Origin: Coleofasciculus sp937127375
GTDB lineage: Bacteria; Cyanobacteriota; Cyanobacteriia; Cyanobacteriales; Coleofasciculaceae
Length of the DNA stretch: 64,000 bases
Reading direction: 5' to 3' (one strand)
NCBI GenBank assembly: GCA_040218875.1
Contig: JAVJQP010000071.1
The stretch's first letter is position 1; every line of letters begins with the position of its first letter. Made by a program: the position numbers and the translations under genes. This document shows, piece by piece, positions 1-7,676 of the stretch. The notes beneath the pieces are model-generated. The model had not been told where the DNA came from. It ran no database searches and was given only the letters and a program-made list of their open reading frames with translations.

Positions 1-715
1 CTACCAGTTTTCTGGCTTTATCTCTTGACTTGCTTCCCTTCTCCTTTCTAGCTAATTTTCGTTGCTTTCTCTTGAGATTGCGCTCAGGTTTGGCTAAATG
101 CCTGGGATTAGCGTATTTAGAGGTCTTGACCCCATCATTGACAATAGCGAAATCCTTTAACCCTAAGTCAATTCCTGCTACTTTACCATCAGTATTAGTC
201 GGTGGTTTATCTCCTTCTAACTCCATTAGTACAGAGGCAAAATACTTACCCGATGGCATCATGCTAATCGTTACTGTCTTGATTGTTTCCTCAATTGGTC
301 GGTGTATTTTAGCTTTGACTACACCAACGCGACCCGGAAACTTTAGGCAACCATCAACAACCTTAACCGACTGGGGATACTGAATAGATTGCTTGTTTTT
401 CTTGGCTTTAAACCTAGGATATTTCGCCCGACGTTCAAAGAAGTTTCGATAAGCAGTTACTAGATTTAATGTTGTTGCTTGTAATACCTGAGAATAACAT
501 TCAGATAGCCATTCAGTATCCTCCTGTTTTTTGAGCTTAGGCAAAAATTTGTTCAATGCGGACTGACTCAAGCTTTTGCCCGTCGCCTGGTAAGTTTCAA
601 TGCACAGATTGAGCGCACGATTCCACCACCAACGAGCGCAACCAAAGTGTTGAGCTAGTATCTCTTGCTGTTCAGTTGTCGGATACAGTCTAACTTTGAC
701 GGCTTGATGTCGCAT
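1..715 (-). CDS. IS200/IS605-family transposase OrfB (TnpB-like), 3' part outside window
   Basis: This reading frame runs leftward from an ATG at 715 and is still open at base 1, giving 238 residues of an OrfB/TnpB-type protein. The N-terminus MRHQAVKVRLYPT and the block CARWWWNRAL are typical of the N-terminal helix-turn-helix region. GIDLGLKDFA carries the first RuvC-type catalytic Asp (about D183), and the basic stretch after it (NLKRKQRKLARKEKG) is also family-typical. The second catalytic residue and the zinc finger would lie beyond the window edge. Family members are RNA-guided nucleases linked to IS200/IS605 movement. No tnpA (OrfA) is seen upstream, so a non-autonomous orfB-only element is possible. 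Whether it is intact cannot be judged here. Confidence 0.9.
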   Translation of the reverse strand, partial: MRHQAVKVRLYPTTEQQEILAQHFGCARWWWNRALNLCIETYQATGKSLSQSALNKFLPKLKKQEDTEWLSECYSQVLQATTLNLVTAYRNFFERRAKYPRFKAKKNKQSIQYPQSVKVVDGCLKFPGRVGVVKAKIHRPIEETIKTVTISMMPSGKYFASVLMELEGDKPPTNTDGKVAGIDLGLKDFAIVNDGVKTSKYANPRHLAKPERNLKRKQRKLARKEKGSKSRDKARKLV

Positions 716-1111
716 TGTTTATCACCTGCTCTTACTATTATATACATTCCTAGTAGGATTATTCCGGATTGTTTGTAAATTTCATCTGGATTGACCGATA
801 AAATTTCCTTGGGGGATGTCCATGTATCCCAACGCCAAATCAAAAATTATGGCGTGGGACTTATGGTTCCTCCCCCAAACCCCCACCATCAGTTAAAGAT
901 GGGGAAGGTCGGGAAGGTGAGGAAGGTGGGGAAGATAATATTTTGAACTTTTACCCTTCACTTGGTTCGAGGGCATGGCGCGTGAATTAACTCACCATCT
1001 CCCTCATCTCCCCTATCTCCCCTATCTCCCTCATCTCCCCTATCTCCCCTATCTCCCCTATCTCCCCTATCTCCTCTTCCCCCACTGCCCTCACCTGGCG
1101 CTCGTCACCAA
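716..1111. other. Intergenic region: IS end plus 9-bp tandem repeat
   Basis: No convincing gene lies here. The left half is probably the end of the IS element. Bases 999-1070 hold eight units of a 9-bp tandem repeat (CTCCCCTAT or CTCCCTCAT). Bases 895-940 hold looser GGGAAGGT-type repeats. The array ends just downstream of the ilvB stop codon. Confidence 0.7.
827..859. repeat. Imperfect hairpin, possible left end of the IS605-type element
   Basis: An inverted repeat pairs TCCCAACGCCA with TGGCGTGGGA around a 12-base loop, with one bulged A. It lies about 110 bases upstream of the transposase start, where IS200/IS605 elements carry subterminal hairpins. Assignment as the element end is inferred from position and shape only. 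Confidence 0.35.
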
Positions 1112-2977
1112 TTAGCTCAGAGCAACCGTTGATTGTAGATCCAACAGTTTCGTGCCGCATTCACAACAACATTTATGCGTCGCTGGATTTTCGGTTCCAC
1201 AGTTAGAACACGTCAGGATAGTGGGTGAAATCGGCTCTGGGTTATGAGGGTGCAACCCCATCATGTCGCTATTAGTATGACCGGGAGCAACCATGGGATA
1301 ACAGTCCTCATTGCGGGTAACGCGCACATCTACAAGCACTGGACCGTCATGGGCAAGCATTTGAGCGATCGCCTCAGGTAATGCATGACGTTCAGTTACC
1401 TTAATGGCATTAATCCCGTACACCTGAGCCAGATTCACAAACTCTGGGGTGCCAACTTCCAGATTCGTCGCTTCATAGCGATCGCCATAGAACAAATGCT
1501 GCCATTGGCGCACCATTCCCAGCCAACCATTGTTGAGGATGACAATCTTGACACCAATGCCGTATTGGGCGATTGTACCCAGTTCCTGCATATTCATCTG
1601 GAAACTCCCATCACCACTGATACAAATCACCGGTTCTGAGGGGAGAGCCACTTTTACCCCTACAGCCGCAGGCAAGCCAAATCCCATTGTCCCCAAACCG
1701 CCACTAGAGATCCAGTGACGGGGCTTATTTTTCAAGAATTGAGCCGCCCACATTTGGTGTTGACCGACATCAGTGGTGTAATAAGCGTGGGGGGATTGAC
1801 GAGCAACTTCCACAATCACTTCTTGGGGGGAAAGATTCTCCTGGGGATGGGGCAAATCTAAGGGATACTCATCCCGCCACTGTTGCAGGCGATCGCACCA
1901 CGCTTTCGTCTGGTTGGGATCGATACCATTCCCAAGTTGATGAGAACGCCGCAACAGGTCAATTAACACCTGCCGCACGTCGCCAACAATGGGTACATCA
2001 GTGTTCCGATTTTTACCCACTTCCGCCGGATCAATATCGATGTGAATCACCTTCGCCTCAGCCGCAAACTGTTTCGGCAAACTTGCCACCCGGTCATCAA
2101 AGCGGGCACCCAAGGCGATTAACAGGTCACATTCACTCACGGCAAAGTTAGCATAGGCGGTGCCGTGCATCCCTAACATTCCCAAAGCCAGGGGATGGGA
2201 CTCATCAAATGCTCCCTTACCCATCAGCGTCGTTGTCACCGGAATCTGAAAATGTTCCGCCAGTTCCAGAAGTTCTCCCTGGGCACTTGCCGCGATCGCA
2301 CCGCCACCTACATAGAGTAACGGTTTCTTCGCTGCCCGGATCAAATCTAGTGCTTTGTTAACTTGGTTAGAATTCCCTTTCACCGTGGGACGGTATCCCG
2401 GTAGCTTAATCGTACCTGGCTCCACGGGAAAGTAATCAAATTGCTCCATTCCCACATCTTTGGGAATATCAATTAACACTGGTCCCGGTCTACCCGTACT
2501 CGCAATGTGAAACGCTTCCGCCACAATCTTAGGAATATCGCGAGCATCATTCACTAAATAGGAATGCTTGACAATTGGCAGCGTAATGCCGAAAATATCA
2601 ATTTCTTGGAATCCATCCGTACCGATTGCCCCACGGGGAACCTGTCCCGTAATTGCAATCATTGGCACAGAGTCCAAACTCGCCGTGGCTAAACCTGTGA
2701 CCAAATTCGTGGCTCCCGGTCCGGAGGTTGCCAAACAGATGCCCACTTTACCTGTCGCCCGGGCATACCCGTCAGCAGCATGGGCAGCACCCTGTTCGTG
2801 TCGCACCAGAATATGTTGGAGTTCGCCTGCGGCTTCCGCTTGGTAGATTTCATCGTAAATTGGTAGATTCGCACCGCCCGGATAACCGAAAATGTGCTTC
2901 ACACCATGGCGCTTTAAACTATCAATCAGGGCAAAAGCGCCGGATACACGCCTGACTCTCACAGTTTCAGATTGCAC
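1112..2977 (-). CDS. ilvB: Acetolactate synthase large subunit with C-terminal zinc ribbon
   Basis: This enzyme makes acetolactate or acetohydroxybutyrate from pyruvate (and 2-ketobutyrate), the first common step of branched-chain amino acid synthesis, using TPP, Mg2+ and FAD. Visible landmarks are the N-terminal GAFALIDSLKRHGVKHIFGY, the catalytic-Glu region RHEQGAAHAADGYARA, and the TPP/Mg motif GDGSFQMN followed by ILNN. I place the start at the GTG at 2977 because GGAGG (2986-2990) sits 8 bases upstream. A GTG at 2992 would add five residues. After the normal enzyme end there is a four-Cys ribbon (CSNCGT...CCCECGTKL, last ~35 residues), which is not part of the classical enzyme. No small subunit (ilvH) is adjacent. 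Confidence 0.95.
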   Translation of the reverse strand: MQSETVRVRRVSGAFALIDSLKRHGVKHIFGYPGGANLPIYDEIYQAEAAGELQHILVRHEQGAAHAADGYARATGKVGICLATSGPGATNLVTGLATASLDSVPMIAITGQVPRGAIGTDGFQEIDIFGITLPIVKHSYLVNDARDIPKIVAEAFHIASTGRPGPVLIDIPKDVGMEQFDYFPVEPGTIKLPGYRPTVKGNSNQVNKALDLIRAAKKPLLYVGGGAIAASAQGELLELAEHFQIPVTTTLMGKGAFDESHPLALGMLGMHGTAYANFAVSECDLLIALGARFDDRVASLPKQFAAEAKVIHIDIDPAEVGKNRNTDVPIVGDVRQVLIDLLRRSHQLGNGIDPNQTKAWCDRLQQWRDEYPLDLPHPQENLSPQEVIVEVARQSPHAYYTTDVGQHQMWAAQFLKNKPRHWISSGGLGTMGFGLPAAVGVKVALPSEPVICISGDGSFQMNMQELGTIAQYGIGVKIVILNNGWLGMVRQWQHLFYGDRYEATNLEVGTPEFVNLAQVYGINAIKVTERHALPEAIAQMLAHDGPVLVDVRVTRNEDCYPMVAPGHTNSDMMGLHPHNPEPISPTILTCSNCGTENPATHKCCCECGTKLLDLQSTVALS

Positions 2978-3222
2978 AGCTAGTGCCTCCACTTAAGTCC
3001 AACAATTGTATGAGGAACGTTACTAATGAGTGCTAACCCAAAACTGGGTCAGCGGTTTGCTAATTTGGATACATCTTAGAGTTTGACTCAATGATTAGAC
3101 TTTTATTGAAAGACGGTTTTAATTGTTAATGAACGAATGAACTTTGAGTAAAAATTTTATATTTTTTTAATCTCCTCAATTTTCGAGGGAATTACGAGAA
3201 CTGGATTAAATTTATAATTTAC

Positions 3223-3732
3223 TCACCAACTCTGTCTTTTAAGCATCTGTTTTATGTCGGCTTCTAGTATTTGAAAGGCAGACAGACTCCGCAGTTCTGA
3301 AAAGTCATCGATAAGTTCAGCGATTCGTTGAATCTTCTCTCGCTCTCTGGCGCGAAATTTCTTTAGTCGCCGACCTGTCAACCCACTTGCTTGACGCAGA
3401 AGTTGACAAAGATATTGTTTTGGATCAGGTAACTCCTCACATTTAGAGAGGTTTGGCAAATTTAAAGGTTGCTTTCCTCTGGGATTTTCTGCCGCCCTGC
3501 GTATGGCAGCTTCGTCAAATAATAACCAAGCTTCTGTCATCCGCACAGGTACAACACAGATAACCGACACAGAAACTGATTCCCTGATCCCCTCAACGGC
3601 TTTTTGAATTTCAGCAACTCGTTTCTCACGAGGCTCTTTTTCGGCATCCCTGTGTATAAATAAAAGGTCGCAAGGGTAAAGGTTCAAACTCAATTCAATT
3701 CTCTTTGAGTGATCCTGTGGTTGTTGTGGCAA
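3223..3732 (-). CDS. Toprim/DUF4276-like protein, probably 5'-truncated
   Basis: This is the 169-residue partner of the ATPase gene just upstream on the same strand. The motif LYPCDLLFIHRDAEKE resembles the acidic part of DUF4276/Toprim-like proteins that accompany COG4637-type ATPases. The only usable start is a TTG at 3732, 10 bases past the ATPase stop. The frame stays open upstream to 3780 and encodes family-like sequence (QSQWADFRRLPQ), but has no ATG/GTG and then meets a TAG. The usual N-terminal strand with the first Toprim Glu is therefore missing. Either the gene lost its 5' end or a frameshift lies in the overlap. The function is probably linked to the ATPase; the family call rests on memory of relatives. 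Confidence 0.6.
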   Translation of the reverse strand: MPQQPQDHSKRIELSLNLYPCDLLFIHRDAEKEPREKRVAEIQKAVEGIRESVSVSVICVVPVRMTEAWLLFDEAAIRRAAENPRGKQPLNLPNLSKCEELPDPKQYLCQLLRQASGLTGRRLKKFRAREREKIQRIAELIDDFSELRSLSAFQILEADIKQMLKRQSW

Positions 3733-3742
3733 GCGTCGAAAA

Positions 3743-5152
3743 TCAGCCCACTGGGACTGGATAGTACGCGAGAAGTTTACCTAAAGGAACAGTACTTGTA
3801 TTTTCGGTTTCCGCAACTTTAAGGTGTCGCCAAGTATTCGGTAGACAACTAAAGCGTACCCCTTTAAACCATTGTCCTGACGGTGCTTTTTCTTCCTTCA
3901 ACTCAGCAACTAAGAGACTATCTTCTGGGACTTGCTGTACAACGGCTGGCGAGTGGGTATTGATGATTACTTGGCGTAGGGGATTGTCCTGATCAACAGG
4001 TTCTTCAACATCCGTGGCAATGTCTTGTAAGAGTCTGAGGATCTTCGGAATACGCTCTGGATGAATACCATTTTCAGGTTCCTCCAAGCACAACAAACCT
4101 TGAGCTTCTGGGTCTAATTCCAGTACCGCTAACGCCAAAAAACGCATCGTTCCATCTGAGAGCGATCGCGCTGGATGGGTGGTACCATCTCTAGTCGTGA
4201 CCATTAATGTGAGCAGTTCGCGACGATCATCCCGCTCTATTCCTACCTCCCCAACATCATCGAGCAATTCTGCCAAACGACCTGCAACTTGAGCATAAAC
4301 CTGCGCTTCGGCTTCCTGATCAGATTTGCGGAGATTTTTTCTCAGCCGTGCCAAATGATAGAGAGTTGAAGCCAGATGAGAGCCATCTGTTCCTAATTTT
4401 GTCGGTGCCGTAAATTCGTCGGGTTGTCGTAAAGAAGAAGGTTCTAGCTGTAGTAACTGCCAAGATTGCATTTCCCGACGTGCTAGTAGTGCCGTTGGGC
4501 TTTCGGCTGCATTGGTCACAGACAGTACAGTTCGAGGCAGATCAGCTGCTGAGCGAGCTAAGGGTCTACCACTGCTTCCGCCGTCTTGATGGAGCTTAAT
4601 CACTCGATTTGTCCCCTCACCTTCTGTAGAAATAAAATAAGGGACTCGGCGCTGTCCTTTCACCGCCGACTTGCGCCAAGTTTTCGCCTTGTGATTAAAT
4701 AGCAGATGCTTAGGGGCATCACCAAGATTAATATGAACTAACTCTTCTTTAAGTAGTTCCAGTGACCCTAATGAGCGGAGACTATCATCTGGTCGATAGG
4801 CTAGCTCTATAGAGTAGCGAAGAAAAGTAATACTAGCTTCGGCAGTTTGTCCTAAATCATCAACACCTTCACCTGGCACAATCATCTCAGCTTCAAATGA
4901 CATCTGTGGAGCATAGTCATTGCCAATCCGATGAAACAGACTACGGACATCTCCTGTCCTACCGCCCTCATCTCGAACAGATAAAGCAGCTTCAATTAGA
5001 GGAAGATCGGCTAAGGCTGACAAAAACCTAATCGCATCAAACAAGTTAGATTTGCCTACGCCATTTACACCCGCTACACAGGTAAATGGACTAAAGCGGA
5101 CATCCACATTAACAAGGTTTTTAAAGCCAGAAACTTTTAGCCTGGTTAGCAT
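3743..5152 (-). CDS. AAA ATPase (COG4637/AAA_21, OLD/RecF-like)
   Basis: This 469-residue ABC-type ATPase starts MLTRLKVSGFKNLVNVDVRF and has the N-terminal Walker A GVNGVGKSNLF (about residues 29-39). The signature-like LSDGTMRFLALAVL, the Walker B LLCLEEPENGIHPERI and the switch His in INTHSPAVV lie in the last third. This is the OLD/RecF/SMC-like architecture seen in many phage-defence ATPases. The stop is 10 bases from the start of the Toprim-like gene, so the two form an operon. Two-gene ATPase + Toprim-like sets include PARIS and AbiL, and the organisation matches that type without proving it. The start ATG at 5152 is well placed. The ATPase call is firm; the defence role is inferred. 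Confidence 0.85.
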   Translation of the reverse strand: MLTRLKVSGFKNLVNVDVRFSPFTCVAGVNGVGKSNLFDAIRFLSALADLPLIEAALSVRDEGGRTGDVRSLFHRIGNDYAPQMSFEAEMIVPGEGVDDLGQTAEASITFLRYSIELAYRPDDSLRSLGSLELLKEELVHINLGDAPKHLLFNHKAKTWRKSAVKGQRRVPYFISTEGEGTNRVIKLHQDGGSSGRPLARSAADLPRTVLSVTNAAESPTALLARREMQSWQLLQLEPSSLRQPDEFTAPTKLGTDGSHLASTLYHLARLRKNLRKSDQEAEAQVYAQVAGRLAELLDDVGEVGIERDDRRELLTLMVTTRDGTTHPARSLSDGTMRFLALAVLELDPEAQGLLCLEEPENGIHPERIPKILRLLQDIATDVEEPVDQDNPLRQVIINTHSPAVVQQVPEDSLLVAELKEEKAPSGQWFKGVRFSCLPNTWRHLKVAETENTSTVPLGKLLAYYPVPVG

Positions 5153-5304
5153 TATCTGATCCTATATAGTTTTTGGGAAGCGGCTAGATCCTAATCATTA
5201 AGTTGTATACATTTGAGAATCCATCGATTTTAACTTACATCTTTAATCAATTTCAATAAACCAGATAGCGCGAGCCAGGGAAACGCTCGCACTTTGATAG
5301 CCTA

Positions 5305-7215
5305 TTGCCAAGAGCAATTTACCACCTAACACCTACCCTAACCTCCTTGAGAAAGGATTGCTATAGTACAGGAAGGATAAATAAATACTGGCATCAGGGG
5401 GCAAACCAGGTGATACCATTAGCAGACCTCAAAGCCTTAATTCAACAAACTGAAGCAAAAGGGGGAAGCCAAGACCCGAGTCTGGCGAACTTGTATGCTC
5501 AACTCGGACAACTCTATCAAAGCCGACTGGAAAATGGAGAATTTGAGGATTACCAGCACGAACTTGCCCTCGCGGTTGAGTATTTCCATAAAGCGGTTGA
5601 CCGGCAACGACGATTGGGGTTAGACACTGACTTAGCGACAACGCTGAATCATCTGGCGGAACTATACAGAACCCAAGGACGCTACGACCAAGCCGAACCG
5701 CTTTATCTGCAAGCCTTAGACATAAGGAAACGTAACTTAGGAGATAACCATCCTGATATTGCCACCAGCCTCAACAACCTAGCACGACTCTATCACTCTC
5801 AGGGACAATATCCCCAAGCCGAACCGCTTTATCTGCAAGCCTTAGACATAAGGAAACGTAACTTAGGAGAGAACCATCCCGATGTCGCCATTAGCCTCAA
5901 CGATATCGCCGCCCTCTACTTTTTCCAAGGACGCTACGAGGAAGCCGAATCTCTTTATCTGCAAGCGTTGGATTTAAGGAAACGCAGCTTAGGAGAGAAC
6001 CATCCCGATGTTGCTACCAGTCTTAACAACCTCGCCTTACTTTACTTCTTACTGGGACGCTATGACCAAGCCAAACCCCTTTATCTGCAAGCCTTGGAAC
6101 TGAGGAAACGCTTACTGGGAAGGAACCATCCCGATGTCGCCACTAGCCTGAATAATTTGGCAGAACTCTACAGAACCCAAGGACACTACAAACAAGCCGA
6201 ACCCCTCTATCTGCAAGCCTTGGAAGTGATGAGACGCTTGTTGGGGGATGAGCATCCGGATGTGGCGACTAACCTGAACAATCTAGCTGCACTTTATTTC
6301 TGCCAAGAACGCTACGACGAAGCCGAACCCCTCTATCTGCAAGCCTGGGAAATCAGGAAACGCTTATTCGGTGATAATCATCCCGATGTGGCACAAAGCC
6401 TCAACAACTTAGCCGGACTCTACTTCTCTCAAGGACGCCAGGGTGAAGCCGAACCTCTCTATCGCCAAGCCTTGGAAATCTGGCAACGTTTATTGGGTGA
6501 TAATCATCCAGATATCGCCACGAATCTGAATAATTTAGCCTTACTCCACCACTCCCAAGGACAGTACGAGGAAGCTGAACCTCTTTATCGCCAAGCGTTG
6601 GACTTAAGGAAACGGTTATTTGGTGCGAACCATCCTGATGTAGTGACCAGCCTAAATAACTTAGCATTGCTCTACCATTATCAAGGACGCTACGAGCAAG
6701 CCGAACCTCTTTATGTGGAGGTGTTGGATGTGGGTAGACAGTTCTTAGGAGAGGAGCATCCCGATGTTTTAACCAGCCTGAATAACTTAGCCGTACTCTA
6801 TAAAAATCTCGCCGAACTTTATTCCACGCAGGGACGCTACGATGAAGCCGAACCTCTCTATCTGCAAGCCTTAGAGTTGCGGAAACGCTTACTGGGAGAT
6901 GAACATCCAGATGTAGCCCAAAATCTGAATAATTTGGCAATACTCTACTTCTTTCAAGGACGTCATGACAAAGCCAAAGAGTTCTATTCCCAAGCCTGGG
7001 AGTTAGGAAAACGCTGGCTAGGGGATGAGCATCCAGATGTGGCACAAAATTTGAATAATTTGGCAGGACTTTATTCGTCTCAAGGAGAATATGAATTAGC
7101 TGAACCCCTTTATGTCCAAGCGTTGACAATTTGTGAAGAACGACTCGGCGCTAATCATCCGACTACAGCAACAATCCGGAAAAATCTCGATGATCTGCGT
7201 GCGGCGATGGGATAA
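5305..7215 (+). CDS. Kinesin-light-chain-type TPR protein (12 repeats)
   Basis: The protein is almost wholly built of 42-residue tetratricopeptide repeats of the consensus HPDVATSLNNLALLY...GRYDQAEPLYLQAL. Twelve HPD-type units run from about residue 150 to the end. Such arrays are protein-interaction scaffolds. It is a paralogue of the next gene but lacks that protein's ~190-residue N-terminal domain; similarity begins at VIPLADLKALIQQTEAKGG. No ATG opens the frame: the first candidate is a TTG at 5305 with no clear ribosome site, so the 5' end may be truncated or the true start may lie inside. One repeat near residue 500 carries six extra residues (VLYKNLAELYSTQG), a mark of unequal repeat exchange. 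Confidence 0.8.
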   Translation: MPRAIYHLTPTLTSLRKDCYSTGRINKYWHQGANQVIPLADLKALIQQTEAKGGSQDPSLANLYAQLGQLYQSRLENGEFEDYQHELALAVEYFHKAVDRQRRLGLDTDLATTLNHLAELYRTQGRYDQAEPLYLQALDIRKRNLGDNHPDIATSLNNLARLYHSQGQYPQAEPLYLQALDIRKRNLGENHPDVAISLNDIAALYFFQGRYEEAESLYLQALDLRKRSLGENHPDVATSLNNLALLYFLLGRYDQAKPLYLQALELRKRLLGRNHPDVATSLNNLAELYRTQGHYKQAEPLYLQALEVMRRLLGDEHPDVATNLNNLAALYFCQERYDEAEPLYLQAWEIRKRLFGDNHPDVAQSLNNLAGLYFSQGRQGEAEPLYRQALEIWQRLLGDNHPDIATNLNNLALLHHSQGQYEEAEPLYRQALDLRKRLFGANHPDVVTSLNNLALLYHYQGRYEQAEPLYVEVLDVGRQFLGEEHPDVLTSLNNLAVLYKNLAELYSTQGRYDEAEPLYLQALELRKRLLGDEHPDVAQNLNNLAILYFFQGRHDKAKEFYSQAWELGKRWLGDEHPDVAQNLNNLAGLYSSQGEYELAEPLYVQALTICEERLGANHPTTATIRKNLDDLRAAMG

Positions 7216-7601
7216 TCAGTCAAACGCTTGAGTCAGGGCGATGGGGGAGCTGGGGGAGCTGGGGGAGCTGGGGGAGCTGGGGGAGCTGGGGGAGCTGGGG
7301 GAGCTGGGGGAGCTAGGGGAGCAGGGGAAGCTGGGGGAGCTGGGACACCCTCGCACAGATAAAGGAAATCGACAGACAGCTAAAGAGAATGTACCCTATA
7401 GGAGTGGGTGTTGCTGCCAAACGCTCCGAATCAGGGATAACTCTTGTCGAATGTGCTTAGGATTGATTCGGATTAACGCGATTCACAATAACTTTGTCAT
7501 TTTTTTTAGGTGAACTCGACTATAAACTCTTAAACACAACGAACATGAACCCAAAGCACTGGAATTTGGGCATAAGCTGCATAGTCTTAATGTTCTAGAG
7601 T
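7216..7601. other. Intergenic region between the TPR genes
   Basis: Apart from the 9-bp array at 7243-7341, I see no gene or clear regulatory site. Open frames here read through the repeat and are not supported. The right part (7500-7600) is AT-richer and may hold the promoter of the next gene. Confidence 0.6.
7243..7341. repeat. 9-bp tandem repeat GGGGGAGCT, about 11 units
   Basis: Eight perfect units of GGGGGAGCT (7243-7314) are followed by three diverged ones. The same unit, in the same orientation, forms the coding linker of the hybrid kinase at 41700-41834. Confidence 0.95.
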
Positions 7602-7676
7602 ATGGCAATCGTCAAAACCGATGAGGTTCACCGAATCGTTCAAGAGCGATTACAAGATTGGAGGTTAATTTCATGA
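7602..7676 (+). CDS. 24-residue small ORF overlapping the next start (ATGA)
   Basis: An ATG at 7602 opens 24 codons that begin MAIVKTDEVHRIV and end DWRLIS. Its TGA (7674-7676) overlaps the ATG (7673) of the following TPR gene as ATGA. That arrangement would couple its translation to the TPR gene. It could instead be the leftover N-terminus of a displaced upstream gene. No function can be assigned. Confidence 0.3.
   Translation: MAIVKTDEVHRIVQERLQDWRLIS

Noticed and set aside
6401..7129. Long leftward open frame opposite the TPR array
   Set aside because: It is a mirror of the repetitive TPR coding sequence, with no ribosome site or recognisable protein.
7241..7513. 90-codon frame reading LGELGELGEL
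   Set aside because: It is a translation of the 9-bp microsatellite followed by non-coding-like sequence.
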